Source of the DNA: Pleurotus djamor
Taxonomy: Eukaryota > Basidiomycota > Agaricomycetes > Agaricales > Pleurotaceae
Assembly: GCA_029747585.1 (NCBI GenBank)
Contig: JAPEVF010000761.1
Span: 1-21,698 of the forward strand
Length of the DNA stretch: 21,698 nt
Reading direction: 5' to 3'
A program made the translations under genes and the position numbers. A model generated the notes under the pieces. The model saw only the letters and a program-made list of their open reading frames with translations. It did not search any database and was not told where the DNA came from. This document shows, piece by piece, positions 19,246 through 21,698 of this stretch (its first letter is position 1; every line of letters begins with the position of its first letter).

Positions 19246-20145
19246 TCCGGAAATGACCACCCTGCAAGACCATGCTGGAGGGTGCGAACACTGAGTCGAA
19301 CGTCGGGTCGAATATTCGAACGTCGACTGAAATGATAAGAGTTGGGTTGAAGACCGAGTACGCCTGCAATTTTTGCGATGTCAACAGCAGGGAGGGTGGC
19401 CGTAACAGCAATAAGTCGAGCCGAGGGCTTGAGACGGGCTAAGACCAACCCCATATCCGTGTACGCCTTGCGAAAACCCGAAGTCCCCCAGTCCAATACC
19501 AAATGCACCTCGTCGATACCCAAGGCATGTACAGAGTTGAAGAATGTTTTGTCGCGGAGGAGAGATCCAAACGCGGGCGAAACGAGCTGCTCTGGGGAGA
19601 GAAGTATCATGTCGGCGGTCTTGGCAGTCTTCCATAGGTTTTCGTCGCGTCGCCGCGCTCGTGCTAAGGTATCTTCATTGATGGCAACCGCCGAGAGCTC
19701 GAATTTGGTGAATGTACACTCCTGTAAGCCTTTCTTCGTTATTGGGAATGAAGAAGCGGGGAGGGACACATACCATTTCTTCGGCAAGCCCTTTTGTAGG
19801 AAATACAAGGATCATCTTGGGGGTTTTCGGCAATTTGAGGCGTTTAGCGATAGGATGGTCGCGAGGAAGTTTGGACATAGCTAGTAGGACGAGCATGTAG
19901 CCGTAGAAGTAGCTGGACTTGCCGCCACCAGTGCGAACGACAGAGATGACATGCTGCCCATTGAGGGCCCGCGTCACGCCGTCGATGATGTAATCGTGAA
20001 TTTCGTGGGGGACCAGTTGACGCAGCAGCTCACGCACTGGTCCCAGGGCACTCGTTAGAGGAAAGAACATAGATATTGCAGCGTTGCGCGTCGGTACATG
20101 GTATGAGATCAACAAACAGCGTCCCTGACGACGCGAACGCGCCAA
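19239..20145 (-). pseudogene. RecQ-like helicase, N-terminal half (5' of LINE insertion)
   Basis: Exons 20145-19774 and 19721-19239 flank a 52-nt intron and encode 285 residues, ending at the insertion. Visible motifs are the helix HEIHDYIIDGVTRALNGQHV, Walker A RTGGGKS (71-77), ILVFPTKGLAEEM (motif Ia region), LLSPEQLVSP, Walker B as DEVH (194-197), VTATLP (motif III, 230-235), and SRRSNIRPDVR. This is the ATPase lobe of a DEAD/DEAH-box RecQ-type helicase. The start may be the ATG at 20145 or the one at 20070 (MFFPLTSALGPVREL); the second fits the conserved region more tightly. Past the junction the frame runs into the antisense LINE 3' end, adding poly-Phe and about 110 foreign residues to a stop at 18918. 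The full gene, LINE removed, would encode about 729 aa. Confidence 0.9.
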
Positions 20146-20874
20146 GACCCTCAGTCATATGACTTGCCATTGGCCGGCATTGCGGCTGAGTTTCAATTTT
20201 TGACAGATATGGGGGAGCCTCACAAGGACATGGTCGATCGTACCAGGCTAGACTACCCCTCCGCCATAGTATGTCAATGACTCCGGACCCTATGGCATCA
20301 CCCGCCCCTGCTTTTCTTGGCAATTCCGACGCCTACACATCACCCACCTCACTGGCCTCCGTCGCCTCTACAGATTTCTCGCTACTCTCACCCTGGCTAT
20401 CGTGTCCTTGTCATGGATACAAAACGGTGTCGCCGTGTTATCGTCGACGACGACACTTGTTGGCATTCTGACGCTCCCCCATTCCATCGACCATAACCAT
20501 GACAGAGCCATTCACTTCCCGGCTATTTACTCGTCCCGGGAACATGTATCCCATATCCTCGAGTTTTCAATCAACGTAACCACCATCTACCACATCCATC
20601 CCATTGTTCCTCAGTGACTCCCTGATGACATTTGCCCTTGCGCAATCGTTCGGTCGAATCCGTCCTCACCTCCCTATCTGCTTGTGTACGTCTGGCTGTG
20701 GGTTGGAGATGGGGATGGAATCAAGACCGCATACGGTCCCGTTCTCCCTTCCTCTGACAAGGGATGATCTAGCCGCGGGCAGGATCCCATCCCAGCGCAG
20801 ATAATCACGATACCACCACCTCTGCTCACCCATTCCACGTTGCCTTATATTGCCGAGATCAACTTTCCTCTTCC

Positions 20875-21111
20875 ATGTCATCGCTTTTTCAACACAGTGT
20901 CATTGTTACTGTTGTGGTCGCCATCACCTCCGCCACACCCGCCGCTTCGTTATCTATTCAACGATGTTCATCGCCCTCTGGCTTCGCAACAGTGTATGGG
21001 TATGGACATGGAGGTGCGGATGGCCTGCATGTCGATGTGGGGATGGATATGGTATGGGTATGGTGGTGGGGAATAGGGCATCATGAGGTTTACATATTGC
21101 CAGACTCGTAA
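20875..21111 (+). CDS. Possible small secreted protein
   Basis: A 78-codon ORF starting after a pyrimidine-rich leader (CAACTTTCCTCTTCC then ATG). The N-terminus, SVIVTVVVAITSATPAAS, looks like a signal peptide with cleavage near residue 24. The predicted mature part is Gly/His/Tyr/Trp-rich and has a single Cys, unlike Cys-rich effectors. Two other frames are open over the same bases, so the signal could be chance. No neighbour or conserved domain supports it. Confidence 0.3.
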   Translation: MSSLFQHSVIVTVVVAITSATPAASLSIQRCSSPSGFATVYGYGHGGADGLHVDVGMDMVWVWWWGIGHHEVYILPDS

Positions 21112-21415
21112 TCACCTTGATGTCAATGTCTGGTCTCGCGGGTAATGGGTAGCGGTGGATATGGATGTTGTATCCGTCGTCGTCGTCTTTGGAATGGAAG
21201 TAGCGACGTTGGAGGTGATTGGGTCCTGTTGGTACCAACATAGGAAGGATGAGCTCCGCGCCCACATCACATTTTTGTGACATGCCTCTTCGTCTACGCC
21301 ACCACCATCAAACAATGAAATCGCAGACTTGAAAAACCAATCAACCCATGGAGAAGATGCTACGAAGGGAGGGAGGCTTGAAAGAGGATAAGATGCCGAG
21401 CCCGTTCATGATTAG

Positions 21416-21494
21416 GGCTGCCAACCGTACCGTATACGGGGCACGGCCGTATGTGAGAGTATTGAGACGGTTACGGACCGTATACTAGGCAGCC
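21416..21494. repeat. Short inverted-repeat element, possibly MITE-like
   Basis: GGCTGCC (21416-21422) and its reverse complement GGCAGCC (21488-21494) bound a 79-bp unit. The interior repeats CCGTATAC at 21430 and 21478. The first copy is part of the perfect palindrome CCGTATACGG (21430-21439). No flanking duplication is obvious. It could be a tiny non-autonomous element or a fragment of a larger repeat. Confidence 0.45.
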
Positions 21495-21698
21495 GTCGAC
21501 GGGTCTGGGTCAGAGGGGATACGGGGACGGTTCTGTCATCTCCTATGGACGGGCGCTTGGATCAGGGGCTCTCGACTTGGGGCGAATTATAACACTATCT
21601 TCCCCAGCCTCAAACACCATGAACCGGCTTTCGTTTCGTTTGATTCTACTCCATTTATGTATAGCAAGGTGTTAGAAGTCACTAGCCTTCTAGATAAA

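Larger units (their letters stand above)
20146..21698. other. Gene-poor stretch at the right end
   Basis: About 1.55 kb upstream of the helicase. Apart from the small ORF and the inverted repeat listed separately, I see no gene. Several short frames between 20271 and 20617 have mixed hydrophobic and Ser/Thr-rich content but no recognisable domain. A G-rich ATGG/GGTATGG stretch lies at about 20993-21070. Decayed coding sequence is possible. Confidence 0.5.

Noticed and set aside
20271..20617. Overlapping short plus-strand frames with Ser/Thr-rich and hydrophobic stretches
   Set aside because: No single frame holds, and no splice choice gave a recognisable protein. They might be relics of a decayed gene, but I cannot support one.
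20651..20670. tRNA-like TCGAATCC motif
   Set aside because: The T-loop is incomplete, and no acceptor stem or D-arm is found around it.

Overview
The window looks like nuclear DNA of a mushroom-forming basidiomycete (Agaricomycetes). Protein genes are cut by many 46-66 nt GT-AG introns, and the families present are fungal or typical of this lineage: RRP36, a DUF6532 protein, a DUF6589-like fragment, a Plavaka transposase, a RecQ-like helicase of the type expanded in basidiomycetes, and a LINE whose ORF2 carries endonuclease, reverse transcriptase and RNase H. Single Ns and short N runs (2074, 4722-4724, 4884-4887, 13821, 19091) point to a draft assembly. All functions are read from sequence by eye; no search was run.

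Layout. 1-4881 is conventional gene space on the minus strand: the 5' end of an unknown gene at the window edge, a complete four-exon RRP36 gene (473-1383), and a 12-exon multi-pass membrane-protein gene (stop at 1419) whose 5' end is missing. The membrane gene breaks off at an N run next to a roughly 94-bp hairpin-containing repeat array (4888-5106). A C-terminally truncated Plavaka transposase follows (5268-7036, minus). On the plus strand come an intact nine-exon DUF6532 gene (7402-9303), an orphan 117-codon ORF (9693-10046) and the C-terminal piece of a DUF6589-type gene (10161-11163).

The most informative structure is at 11201-20145. A minus-strand RecQ-like helicase gene has been split by a plus-strand LINE of about 6.66 kb (12580-19238). 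The LINE has a 5' UTR, ORF1 with three zinc knuckles, ORF2 of 1338 aa, a 3' UTR and an A-rich tail. A 7-bp direct repeat (TCGAAGG) flanks it. Removing the element and one repeat copy rejoins the helicase reading frame exactly, so the insertion looks recent and clean. ORF2 is fully open; ORF1 has one frame break at an 8-G run.

20146-21698 is gene-poor: one small ORF with a signal-peptide-like start, and a short GTATAC-rich inverted-repeat element near the right end.

The genes do not form a pathway. Housekeeping genes on the left pass into a zone of lineage-expanded families and mobile elements, where at least three genes (membrane protein, DUF6589-type, helicase) are broken or truncated. I did not find a clearly new biological system. 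The strongest items are the datable LINE-in-helicase insertion, with an in-frame antisense ATG supplied by the LINE, and the hairpin array beside the Plavaka remnant.
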